NCBI RefSeq assembly: GCF_007990245.1
Contig: NZ_BJWG01000012.1
Location: 1-64,000 of the forward strand
Direction of reading: 5' to 3'
From: Cellulomonas composti
GTDB lineage: Bacteria; Actinomycetota; Actinomycetes; Actinomycetales; Cellulomonadaceae
Length of the DNA: 64,000 nt
Below the pieces are notes generated by a model. The model worked only from the letters and a program-made list of their open reading frames with translations. It was not told where the DNA came from and made no database searches. The position numbers and the translations under genes were made by a program. Numbering within the stretch: position 1 is the stretch's first letter; every line of letters begins with the position of its first letter. This document shows, in pieces, positions 26,226-35,500 of the stretch.

Positions 26226-27875
26226 ATGTCCGGGACCGTGGTGGCGCAGGGGGTCGGTGCGGGGTTCGGGGACCGGGAGCTGTTCGCCGGGGTGGACCTG
26301 GTGGTGGCGCCGGGAGACGTCGTCGGGCTCGTCGGACCCAACGGGGCCGGCAAGTCGACGCTGCTGCACCTGCTCGCCGGGCTGCGCGCGCCCGACGCGG
26401 GACGCGTGGGCGTCACGCCGACGGACGCGGCGGTCGGGCTGCTCGCCCAGGAGGTCGAGCGGGTTCCCGACGAGACGGTGACCCAGCACCTCGAACGACG
26501 CACGGGCGTGACGGCCGCGCAGGCGGCCCTCGACGCGGCCGCCGACGCCTTCGGCGCGGGTGCGGACGGAGCTGACGACGCGTACGCGCACGCCCTCGAG
26601 CACTGGCTCGCGCTCGGCGGGGCGGACCTCGACCCGCGGATCGGGGTCGTCGCCAAGGACCTGGCGCTCGACGTGGACCTCGACCTGCCGATGACGGCGC
26701 TGTCCGGCGGGCAGGCCGCACGCGTGGGGCTCGCGGCGCTGCTGCTGTCCCGGTTCGACGTGTACCTGCTCGACGAGCCGACCAACGACCTCGACGCCGA
26801 CGGCCTGCGCCGCCTCGAGCAGTTCGTCGGGCAGCTCGAGGCGCCCGTCGTCGTCGTGAGCCACGACCGCGAGTTCCTCAGCCGCACCGTGACGAGCGTC
26901 GTCGAGATCGACCGGAGCCTGCAGCGCGTCGTCGTGTACGGCGGGACGTACGACGCGTACCTCGACGAACGTTCGATCACCCGCACCCGCGCGCGGGAGG
27001 CGTACGACGAGTACGCGGACCGGCTCTCGACGCTGCAGGAGCGTGCCCGGCGTCAGCGGGCCTGGATGGAGAAGGGCGTGCGCAACGCGCGGCGCAAGGC
27101 CACCGACCCGGACAAGCACGTCAAGCACTTCCGCGGCGAGACCTCGGAGAAGCAGGCGTCCAAGGCGCGCCAGACCGACCGCGCGATCGAGCGGCTGGAG
27201 CAGGTCGTCGAGCCGCGCAAGGAGTGGCAGCTCCAGATGAGCATCGGGGCGGCGCCGCGCTCGGGCGAGGTCGTCGCGACGGCCCGGGCAGCCGTCGTGC
27301 GGCGCGGGTCGTTCACGCTCGGCCCGGTGGACCTGCAGCTCGACCGGCAGGACCGGGTCGCCGTCACCGGGCCGAACGGTTCGGGCAAGTCGACCCTCCT
27401 GGCGCTGCTGCTGGGTCGCCTCACGCCCGACGAGGGTGCCGCGACGCTCGGTTCGGGCGTGCTCGTCGGCGAGGTGGACCAGGCCAGGGCCTTGTTCGAA
27501 GGCGACGAGGCCCTGGGCGACGCGTTCGCCCGCGAGGTCCCCGACTGGCCGACCGCGGACGTGCGGACGCTGCTCGCCAAGTTCGGGCTCGCGGGCCACC
27601 AGGTGCACCGGCCCGCGGCGACGCTCTCACCGGGCGAGCGCACCCGCGCCGCACTCGCGCTGCTCCAGGCCCGCGGTGTGAACCTGCTCGTGCTCGACGA
27701 GCCGACGAACCACCTCGACCTGCCGGCGATCGAGCAGCTCGAGCAGGCCATGGAGTCCTACGACGGCACGGTCCTGCTGGTCACGCACGACCGCCGCATG
27801 CTCGAGACGGTCCGCCTGACCCGCCGCTGGCACGTCGAGGCCGGCCAGGTCACGGAGATCCCCGCGGACGCGTGA
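26226..27875 (+). CDS. ABC-F family ATPase
   Basis: A 549-residue soluble protein with two ABC domains and no membrane segment. Domain 1 has Walker A GPNGAGKST (about 38-46), signature LSGGQ and Walker B LLDEPTNDLD. Domain 2 has Walker A GPNGSGKST, signature LSPGE and LVLDEPTNHLD. The charged linker between them (about 255-330, RARRQRAWMEKGVRNARRKATD) is the P-site tRNA interaction motif. ABC-F proteins act on ribosomes in translation quality control or protect them from antibiotics; resistance cannot be claimed from sequence. ATG 26226 starts the conserved first strand. Its upstream region is wholly repetitive. Confidence 0.93.
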   Translation: MSGTVVAQGVGAGFGDRELFAGVDLVVAPGDVVGLVGPNGAGKSTLLHLLAGLRAPDAGRVGVTPTDAAVGLLAQEVERVPDETVTQHLERRTGVTAAQAALDAAADAFGAGADGADDAYAHALEHWLALGGADLDPRIGVVAKDLALDVDLDLPMTALSGGQAARVGLAALLLSRFDVYLLDEPTNDLDADGLRRLEQFVGQLEAPVVVVSHDREFLSRTVTSVVEIDRSLQRVVVYGGTYDAYLDERSITRTRAREAYDEYADRLSTLQERARRQRAWMEKGVRNARRKATDPDKHVKHFRGETSEKQASKARQTDRAIERLEQVVEPRKEWQLQMSIGAAPRSGEVVATARAAVVRRGSFTLGPVDLQLDRQDRVAVTGPNGSGKSTLLALLLGRLTPDEGAATLGSGVLVGEVDQARALFEGDEALGDAFAREVPDWPTADVRTLLAKFGLAGHQVHRPAATLSPGERTRAALALLQARGVNLLVLDEPTNHLDLPAIEQLEQAMESYDGTVLLVTHDRRMLETVRLTRRWHVEAGQVTEIPADA

Positions 27876-27876
27876 C

Positions 27877-28170
27877 TCACGGTCGCACGGCGTACCAGCG
27901 GGCGCCGAAGCGGCGGGTGAGCGAGCGGCCCTCGATCTCGGCGCGGTCGTCGAGGTGGTGCAGCACCGCCCAGCCGGCCCGGCGCGCGGACGCGTCGTCG
28001 TCGGCCTGGTAACGGATCGTCACGCGCGCGCGGCCGCGGACCACCTCGAGGTCGGACGCCTCGACCGTGACCAGCGTGCGCGCGAACGCGACCGCACCGG
28101 GCAGCAGGTCGGGCGCCGCGGTGCCGGGCCGCAGGAGCCCGACGAACGCGCGGACCCGGTACGACGGCAC
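27877..28170 (-). CDS. Hypothetical protein
   Basis: A 97-residue protein starting MPSYRVRAFVGLLRPG, with a predicted alpha/beta pattern and no membrane segment. GTG at 28168-28170 lies 10 bases after the amidotransferase stop, so the two are probably cotranscribed. The stop lies two bases from the convergent ABC-F stop. I do not recognise a family. Confidence 0.65.
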   Translation of the reverse strand: MPSYRVRAFVGLLRPGTAAPDLLPGAVAFARTLVTVEASDLEVVRGRARVTIRYQADDDASARRAGWAVLHHLDDRAEIEGRSLTRRFGARWYAVRP

Positions 28171-28180
28171 GCCCGGCGGC

Positions 28181-28918
28181 TCAGGCCTCGACGCGCCGGG
28201 CGGCGTGCTCGCGCACGACCGTCAGGAAGCCGGCCGCGAGCGCGGCGCCCGTCTCGACCAGCTCGTCCTCGCGGGCCGCGTAGTCGGCCAGGATCGCGTC
28301 GGTGTCGACCGTGCCGTCCCAGCGCGCCCAGTCACGCATCGTCGTCGTGGAGGCCTCGGGGTGGAACTGCAGGCCCCACGCGGACCCGACGCGGAACGCC
28401 TGGTACGGGTACTGGTTCGACGACGCGAGCCAGACGGCCCCCGGCGGCAGGTCGACGACCGCGTCGGAGTGCAGCGTCGGGACCGCGGTCACGCGGCGCT
28501 CGGGCAGGTTCGCGACGAACGGCCCGACGAACGCGTCGTCGAGCGCCTCGGGGCGCCAGAACACGTTGACGACGCCGGCCTCGGGTCCGGGGGGCGCGGC
28601 GACCTGCACCCGGCCCCCGGTCGCGACGGCGAGCAGCTGCGCGCCCAGGCAGATGCCGAGCGTCGGGACGCCGCTGCGGGCCGCGTCGGCCAGGAGGGTG
28701 CGCAGCGCCGGCAGCCACGCGGCGCCCTCGTCGTCGTAGGCGCTCATGTGGCCGCCGAGGACCACGAGTGCATCTGCGACCTCGGAGGCGGCGGGGATCG
28801 GCTCGCCCAGATCGGCGCGCACGAGGACGGTCTCCACCCCGGACCACCACCCGGCCAGCCGGTCGAGGGGGACGTCGGAGGAGCTCTGGATCACGGTCAG
28901 ACGAATGCTCACGTCCAC
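28181..28918 (-). CDS. Class I glutamine amidotransferase-like protein
   Basis: A 245-residue stand-alone GATase1 domain. The nucleophile elbow is GICLGAQLLA (Cys90), and the catalytic histidine-glutamate pair is in LQFHPEAS. Such stand-alone proteins include GMP-synthase-like and gamma-glutamyl hydrolase-like enzymes; the acceptor is unknown. The GTG at 28916-28918 is used, but the GTG six bases downstream (28910-28912) is equally possible. It probably heads a two-gene unit with the small gene downstream. Confidence 0.87.
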   Translation of the reverse strand: MDVSIRLTVIQSSSDVPLDRLAGWWSGVETVLVRADLGEPIPAASEVADALVVLGGHMSAYDDEGAAWLPALRTLLADAARSGVPTLGICLGAQLLAVATGGRVQVAAPPGPEAGVVNVFWRPEALDDAFVGPFVANLPERRVTAVPTLHSDAVVDLPPGAVWLASSNQYPYQAFRVGSAWGLQFHPEASTTTMRDWARWDGTVDTDAILADYAAREDELVETGAALAAGFLTVVREHAARRVEA

Positions 28919-29040
28919 CGACGGTACCTGCTACCGGACGGACGTCCGAAACGCCGGGATCGGTCGGCGCGCCGGAGCACCGGAGCGTCCGTCCAGCCCG
29001 TTCCCAGGCAACGTCCAGCGATCCGCGTCAGGATCACACC

Positions 29041-29769
29041 ATGAGCGCGCACCCGACTGAGCACGAGGCCCGACTGCTCGTCGTCGACGACGAACCGAAC
29101 ATCCGCGAGCTGCTGGCCACGAGCCTGCGGTTCGCCGGCTTCGACGTGCACGCCGCGGCCGACGGCGGCGCAGCCCTGCGCCTCGCGCGTGACCTGCAGC
29201 CGGACCTCGTCGTGCTCGACGTGATGCTCCCGGACATGGACGGCTTCACCGTCACGCGCCGCATGCGCGAGAAGGGTCAGCACATCCCCGTGCTGTTCCT
29301 CACCGCGCGCGACGACACCGCCGACAAGGTGCAGGGCCTGACCGTCGGCGGCGACGACTACGTGACCAAGCCGTTCTCGCTCGAGGAGGTCGTCGCCCGC
29401 ATCCGCGCGATCCTGCGCCGCACCGCGCCCGTCGTCGACGACGAGGCGAACGTCCTGCGCTACGCCGACCTCGAGCTCGACGAGGACTCGCACGAGGTGC
29501 ACCGCGCGGGCCAGGAGATCGACCTGTCCCCCACCGAGTTCAAGCTGCTGCGCTACCTCATGCTCAACCCCGGCCGCGTGCTGTCCAAGGTGCAGATCCT
29601 CGACCACGTCTGGCAGTACGACTGGGGCGGCGACGCCAACATCGTCGAGTCCTACATCTCCTACCTGCGCCGCAAGGTCGACTCGCTCGACGGGCCGGAC
29701 GGTCAGCGGCTGCCCGCGCTCATCCACACCAAGCGCGGCGTCGGGTACCTCCTGCGGGCGGCGACGTGA
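29041..29769 (+). CDS. OmpR-family response regulator
   Basis: A 242-residue regulator. The receiver domain (about 11-125) has the acidic pocket VVDDEP, phospho-acceptor Asp60 in VVLDVMLPDMDG, Thr in FLTARD and Lys in VTKPFS. The C-terminal winged helix (about 140-238) has LSPTEFKLLRYLMLNPGRVL and the recognition segment NIVESYISYLRRKVD. It overlaps the kinase gene by 4 bases. The signal and regulon are unknown. It resembles the TrcR/PrrA-type regulators of Actinobacteria. Confidence 0.95.
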   Translation: MSAHPTEHEARLLVVDDEPNIRELLATSLRFAGFDVHAAADGGAALRLARDLQPDLVVLDVMLPDMDGFTVTRRMREKGQHIPVLFLTARDDTADKVQGLTVGGDDYVTKPFSLEEVVARIRAILRRTAPVVDDEANVLRYADLELDEDSHEVHRAGQEIDLSPTEFKLLRYLMLNPGRVLSKVQILDHVWQYDWGGDANIVESYISYLRRKVDSLDGPDGQRLPALIHTKRGVGYLLRAAT

Positions 29770-31424
29770 CGACACCGTCGGCGCGCCCCGTCCCACCGCC
29801 GCCTCCCCCGCCTCCGCCGCCGCCCGCGTCGCCGGTCGCGCGGGTCGTCGAGCCTGTCGTCGAGCCTGCGCTCACGGCGTCCGACGAGAACGGCACCGGG
29901 CCCGACGACGACGCGACGCCTCTCGCTGCGCAGGCCGGGTCCACCCGCGGTCTGCGCGCCCGGTGGGCGGGTGTGCCGCTCACGGCGCGGCTCGTCGGGA
30001 TCATCAGCTCCCTGCTCGCGATCGGCCTGATCGCCGCGGGCGTGCTGGCCGGGACGCTGCTCTACCGCACCCTGATCCAGCAGGTCGACGACAAGCTCGT
30101 CACCGAGGGCCTCTGGCTCGCCAACCAGGCCGGCACGACCGAGCCGGGACGCAACCTGCCCACGGACTACTACGGCCAGTTCACGACCGCGAGCGGCGAG
30201 ACCCAGGTGATGTTCGCGCCGCGCCCCGACACGCTCAAGGCCTACGGCACGCCGCAGTTCCCCGAGCTCACGGCGACCCAGGCCGCCGAGCGCGCGGGCG
30301 AGCCCTTCACCGTGAGCTCGAGCAGGTCGGGCGAGCGCTGGCGCGCCATCGTGTACCCGGCCCGGACCACCGACGGCCAGGATGCGGTGGTCGCGGTCGC
30401 GCTGCCGCTCGACGACGTGCAGGACACGGTCACCGCGATGGCCGGCGTGCTCGTCGCGTCGGGGCTGGTCATCCTGCTCGTCGGGGCCTTGACGGGGCGC
30501 TGGGCGGTGCGCCGTTCGCTGCGCCCCCTGCGCGAGATCGAGACCACGGCCGAGGCGTTCGCCGCGGGTGACTTCTCGCAGCGTGTCCCCACGGCCCCGA
30601 CCAGCACCGAGGTGGGCCGGCTCGGCGCCGCGCTCAACGGCATGCTCGCCCAGATCGAGCAGGCGTTCGCGGTCCGCACGGCCTCCGAGGCGCGGATGCG
30701 CCGGTTCGTCGCGGACGCGTCGCACGAGCTGCGCACACCGCTGGCGACGATCCGCGGCTACGGCGAGCTCTACCGGATGGGCGCGCTGCGCGAGCCCGAG
30801 CAGCTGGCCGACACCATGCAGCGCATCGAGTCGTCCGCGACCCGGATGGGCGGGCTCGTCCAGGACCTGCTCTCCCTCGCGCGGCTCGACGAGCGGCGGC
30901 CGATGCGCTCGGCGCCCGTCGACCTCACCGTGCTGGCGGCCGATGCCGTCAGCGACCTGCACGCGCTCGACCCGACGCGTCGAACCCGCCTGCTGCCGCT
31001 GCTCGACGGCGCCGGCTCCGGCCCCGTCGTTGTGCCCGGTGACGAGGCGCGGCTGCGCCAGGTCGTCGCGAACCTCGTCGGGAACGTCGTGCAGCACACG
31101 CCGGCCGGGACGCCCGTCGAGATCGCGGTCGGGATGACGAGTGCCGCGGACGGCACGCGCGCGGGCGTGGTCGAGGTGCGTGACCACGGCCCGGGCATCG
31201 ATCCGCAGCACGCGGCGCGCGTGTTCGAGCGGTTCTACCGGGTCGACGCCTCGCGCGGCCGCGACTCGGGCGGAGCGGGCCTCGGCATGGCGATCGTCGC
31301 CGCGATCGTCGACGCGCACGCAGGTCAGGTGGGCCTCGAGCAGACCCCCGGCGGCGGGACGACCGTCCGTGTCACGCTCCCAGCGGTGGCCCACGGCCCC
31401 GCGGGCTACGATGACGCGTCCTGA
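29766..31424 (+). CDS. Sensor histidine kinase
   Basis: A 552-residue membrane kinase, partner of the adjacent regulator. A cytoplasmic polyproline run lies at residues 9-20, a first transmembrane helix at about 75-98, an extracellular sensor of about 120 residues, and a second helix at about 222-242. Then come HAMP (about 243-300), the dimerisation helix with His320 in ADASHELRTPLA, and the ATPase with N-box NLVGNVVQHTP and G boxes DHGPGID and GLGMAIV. The polyproline N-terminus is unusual. GTG 29766 overlaps the regulator stop (GTGA). Confidence 0.94.
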   Translation: MTTPSARPVPPPPPPPPPPPASPVARVVEPVVEPALTASDENGTGPDDDATPLAAQAGSTRGLRARWAGVPLTARLVGIISSLLAIGLIAAGVLAGTLLYRTLIQQVDDKLVTEGLWLANQAGTTEPGRNLPTDYYGQFTTASGETQVMFAPRPDTLKAYGTPQFPELTATQAAERAGEPFTVSSSRSGERWRAIVYPARTTDGQDAVVAVALPLDDVQDTVTAMAGVLVASGLVILLVGALTGRWAVRRSLRPLREIETTAEAFAAGDFSQRVPTAPTSTEVGRLGAALNGMLAQIEQAFAVRTASEARMRRFVADASHELRTPLATIRGYGELYRMGALREPEQLADTMQRIESSATRMGGLVQDLLSLARLDERRPMRSAPVDLTVLAADAVSDLHALDPTRRTRLLPLLDGAGSGPVVVPGDEARLRQVVANLVGNVVQHTPAGTPVEIAVGMTSAADGTRAGVVEVRDHGPGIDPQHAARVFERFYRVDASRGRDSGGAGLGMAIVAAIVDAHAGQVGLEQTPGGGTTVRVTLPAVAHGPAGYDDAS

Positions 31425-31446
31425 GTCCCCTGCGTGAGGTCTGTCC

Positions 31447-32193
31447 ATGGGCGTCGTCGACGCACCGGCGTGGCTGCTGCCCGCCTACGTCCGCCACGTC
31501 GTGGGGGCCGGCGCCACCGCGTCGGTCGACGACATCAAGGCTGCCGGCCGCCGGCTGGAGGAGCGCTGGACCTCGCCCGGTCGCGAGTTCCACAACCTCA
31601 AGCACCTGGCTGACGTGCTCGTGCGGGTCGACGAGCTCGACGAGGAGACCCACGAGCCCGACCTCGTGCGGCTCGCCGCGTGGTACCACGGCGCGGTGTT
31701 CGACGCGGCCGACCGCAAGGCGTACGAGAGCCGCGGCGGCGAGGACGAGACCGCGAGCGCGGCGGTCGCCTACACGGACCTGACCGAGCTGGGCGTGCCC
31801 GAGGCGAGCGCCCGCCGTGTCCACGACCTCGTCGCGGCGCTCGTCCGGCACAGCCCCGACCCGACCGACCCGGACTGCGCCGTGCTGTGCGACGCCGACC
31901 TGGCCGTGCTCGCCACCGAGCCGCAGCGCTACAAGGCCTACCTGCACGACGTGCGCGCCGAGTACGCACACCTGCCCGCCGAGGACTACGTCCGCGCGCG
32001 CGTCCGGATCCTGCGCAAGCTCCTCGCCCGCAAGACGCTGTTCTCCTCGCCGCTCGGCGCGGCCTGGGAGGAACCCGCCCGCCAGAACGTCTCGGCCGAG
32101 CTGCAGCGCCTCGAGAAGGAGCTCGCGAAGCTGGACGAGGCGGCCGCCGCCGTCTCGTCGGACGACACCGGCGCGGGCGACGCGCAGCCGTGA
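31447..32193 (+). CDS. HD-domain metal-dependent phosphohydrolase
   Basis: A 248-residue protein of the predicted HD superfamily hydrolase group (COG4339 type). Candidate metal ligands are in FHNLKHLADVL, AAWYHGAVFD and the later CDADLAVL. A charged, probably helical C-terminus follows. The substrate is unknown, perhaps a nucleotide. It starts 23 bp after the kinase stop and overlaps the DUF4031 gene by 4 bases. Confidence 0.85.
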   Translation: MGVVDAPAWLLPAYVRHVVGAGATASVDDIKAAGRRLEERWTSPGREFHNLKHLADVLVRVDELDEETHEPDLVRLAAWYHGAVFDAADRKAYESRGGEDETASAAVAYTDLTELGVPEASARRVHDLVAALVRHSPDPTDPDCAVLCDADLAVLATEPQRYKAYLHDVRAEYAHLPAEDYVRARVRILRKLLARKTLFSSPLGAAWEEPARQNVSAELQRLEKELAKLDEAAAAVSSDDTGAGDAQP

Positions 32194-32471
32194 TCCTCCT
32201 CGACCCGCCGCTGTGGCCGAACCACGGCCGGATGTGGTCGCACCTGGTCAGCGACGCCTCGTTCGACGAGCTGCACGACTTCGCCGCGCGCGCCGGAATC
32301 CCCGCACGCGGCTTCGACCTGGACCACTACGACGTGCCCGACGAGCGCTACGACGCGTTGGTCGCCGCCGGGGCGGTGCCGGTCGACGCGCACGAGCTCA
32401 TCCGCCGCCTGCGCGCCAGCGGCCTGCGTGTCCCGGCCCGCGACCGCGGAAAGAGCACCGTGCAGCGCTGA
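32190..32471 (+). CDS. DUF4031 protein
   Basis: A 93-residue soluble protein beginning VILLDPPLWPNHGRMWSHLV, the characteristic DUF4031 start. The later SDASFDELHDFAARAGI and FDLDHYDVPDERY are also conserved in the family as I know it. Function unknown. GTG 32190 overlaps the HD-hydrolase stop (GTGA), so the two are coupled. It converges on the large propeller gene with 29 bp between stops. Confidence 0.85.
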   Translation: MILLDPPLWPNHGRMWSHLVSDASFDELHDFAARAGIPARGFDLDHYDVPDERYDALVAAGAVPVDAHELIRRLRASGLRVPARDRGKSTVQR

Positions 32472-32500
32472 CGGTCGGCACGTAACCGCCCGATGCGGTG

Positions 32501-35500
32501 TCAGCCGCCGTACGCGCGGATGGATCCGTCGTTCGCGTACGCCCAGATCCGGCCGCCGGCCACCGACGGGCGTGAATGTGAGGCCGACTGACCCCAGAGC
32601 CCGGCCGGCAGCGCGGGGGACGACCACTGCGTCTGCAGGGTCGCGATGTCGAGCGCGACGAGCCGGCCCGAGTTGTCCCGGACCACCACGGCGTCGCCGA
32701 CCAGCACGGGTGCCGTACTGGCGCCGAGCGACGTGGCCGACCGCAGGACGCTCGCGCCGGTGGTGCGGTCCACGAGCACGACGCCGCCGTCGATCGACGT
32801 CAGCGCGATCCACCGCTCACTGACGGCAGGCGCGAAGAAGGTCGGCTCACGCGTCTGCCACAGCACCGCGCCGGTGGCCGGGTCGAACGCGGTGATGCCC
32901 TCGAGCCCGGTGCCGTAGACCACGCCGTCGGCGACGACCGGTGCGACGTACGGGCTCTCGTACCCGGCGCTCGTGCACGACGAGCCGGGGTAGCCGAAGC
33001 GCTTCGTCCACACACGGGCACCGGTCGCGGCGTCGAGCGCGACGAGGTCGCACTTGTCGTAGCCGAACAGCCGTGTGCCGTCGGTCGCGAGGTCGAAGCC
33101 GTCGTAGCCCGAGTTCGCGGGGACCGGTGCGGTCCACACGACGGCGTGCGTGCCGGCGCTCAGCGCGTACACGTTCTTGCCCACGTGCACGACGAGCCGG
33201 CCGCCGACCGGCAGCACCGAGCCGGTGCCGTCCGCCGGGGACTCCGCCGGGAGCAGCGTCGACCACGACGAGGCGCCCGTCGCGGCGTCGAGCACGACGA
33301 CCCGGCTGCGGTTCGTCAGCGCGATCACGCTGCTGCCGCTCAGCGTGGGCGTGCCGGCGAAGATCTCGCCGTCGAGACCGCCGGGCACCGATGCGGTCCA
33401 CGTGGGGGCGACGGCCCCGGTCCCGCTCGTCGGGAACAGCCGCAGGCTGCCGTCCTGACCCAGGTCGAGGACGCGCGTCGCATCGACCACCACCTCGCCA
33501 CCGCGCCAGCCGTGCGGGTTGCCGGACGGCTGCTCGAAGGCCTGCGACCGCCAACGCTGCGCGAAGCCCGCCATGGCGTCGACGTTCACCGCGGCCTCGC
33601 TCGCGGCGAACCCGCTCCGGGTCGCGCCGCCGCCGCCGGTGACCCACGTGCTCGTCGCGGCGGTGCGCACGGCGAGCGCCATCGGACGGCTCGCGGTCCG
33701 TCCGGCCGCGTCCGTCACGCGCACGACGAAGGACGACGAGCCGGCCGTGGCGGGCGTACCGCTGATCCGGCCGCCGCTCGTCAGGGTCAGACCGGCCGGC
33801 AGCGAGCCGGAGGTGAGCGCCCAGGTGCGGGAGCCCGTCCCGCCGGACGCGGCCAGGTCGGTCGAGTACGCCGTGCCCGTCCAGGCCGGGCTCAGGAGCT
33901 GCAGCGGCAGCACCGGGAGCGGCGCGTTGATGCTCAGCACCTGCATGCCCGACCAGTAGCGCGCGAGCACCTTGCCGTCGGCGACGATCGGCTGCAGGTA
34001 GGTGGGGCCGGGGATCGCGATCTGCCTCAGGACGGCGCCGGTCGCCGGGTCCACTGCGTAGAGCTGGCTCTCGCCCTGCTCGCGGATCAGGCCGCTCGTG
34101 TGCACCCACACCACGCCCGGCGCGACGGTGATGCCGCCCCAGACCTGCTGCCAGGTGTCCATGACCCACCGCTGGGTCCCGTCGGTGAGCCGCAACGCGA
34201 TCACGCCCGTGTCGTACGCGCCGCCCCACTCGGAGAACTGCGCCGTGGGTACGTACACGTTCGTCGCGTCCGCGGCGAGGTCCAGGTAGACGGGGCGGCT
34301 CGGTGTGGTCGACCACACGACGGCGCCGGTCGCCGCGGACCGCCGGACGACCGACGTCGCGCCGCTCGGTAGCTGCTCGGAGGTGATCACATCGCCCCCG
34401 ACGACCAGCACCTGCTGCACGTCGGTCCCGGCGGTCCAGCCCGGTGTGCCGGTGCCGCCGACGGCGAACGTCCGCATCGGCGCGTCCCAGAACGAGACGA
34501 ACACGCGCGTCCCGTCGCTGGCGATGTCGCTCGGGTACATGTCGCCCAGCGGACGCTGCCACAGCTGGACGCCGGTCGCGAGCGACCAGGCGCGCAGCGA
34601 CCACGTGCTGCCCGCGCCGTGCGCGGCGATCAGGCGGTCGCCCACCACGACGGCCGTCTGGGTGGTGAGCTCCTCGGTGTCCAGCGTGCTCCAGGCGACG
34701 TCGTGGTCGCCGCCGCGGTCGAACGCCACGACGGCGCCCTGCGTCTGGCAGATCACGAGCGCGGCGGTCACGAAGATCTCCGTGCAGTCGACCGACTGGC
34801 CGTACGTCGTCAGCACCGGGGCTCGCCACAGCTCCTCGCCCGTCGACAGCGAGGAAGCGATCAGCCCGTACACCTGCGACGTCTCGAACTGGCCCGAGGT
34901 GTACAGGACGCCGCCCGCGACAGCCGTGGCCGCCGACGGCGCGCGGGTCTGCTCGACGCGCAGTCGGGCCAGGTCGCTCGGACGGATCACCCCGTCGGTC
35001 GTCGTGGACGCCCCGGCAGGGCCGACCTCGGGGTGCAGCCAGTCGACCGGCGCCACCACCGTCAGGCTCAGGGCGGCCGACGCGCTCGCGCCCTCGGCGT
35101 CCTCGACCCGCAGCGTGAACGTGCTCGTCCCGTCGGCGGTCGGCGTGCCGACGAGCGTGCCGTCGGGGCGCAGCGTGATGCCCGCGGGTAGCGTGCCGGC
35201 CGTCCTCGACCACGTGCGGGCGCCGTGGCCGCCGACCGCCTGCACGGGGTAGGCGAGCTGGAGCCCGCGCACGGCCTGCGGCAGGTCGGCGTCGAGGATC
35301 ACAGGAGTGGCGGGCTCGACCACGACGACGTCCAGCTGTGCGGAGTCGGTGTACCCGCTCGAGTCCCCCAGCGTGACCGTGATCGGCCAGGTGCCGGCGC
35401 TCGTCGGGGTGCCGGTCAGCTTGCCCTTCGAGAACGTGAGACCCGGCGGAAGGTCGCCCTCGACGCTCCAGGTCAGCGGCGCGAGGACGTACGACGCCTT

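Noticed and set aside
26226..27875. Antibiotic resistance determinant
   Set aside because: The protein is clearly ABC-F, but many ABC-F proteins are housekeeping factors and sequence alone does not show resistance.
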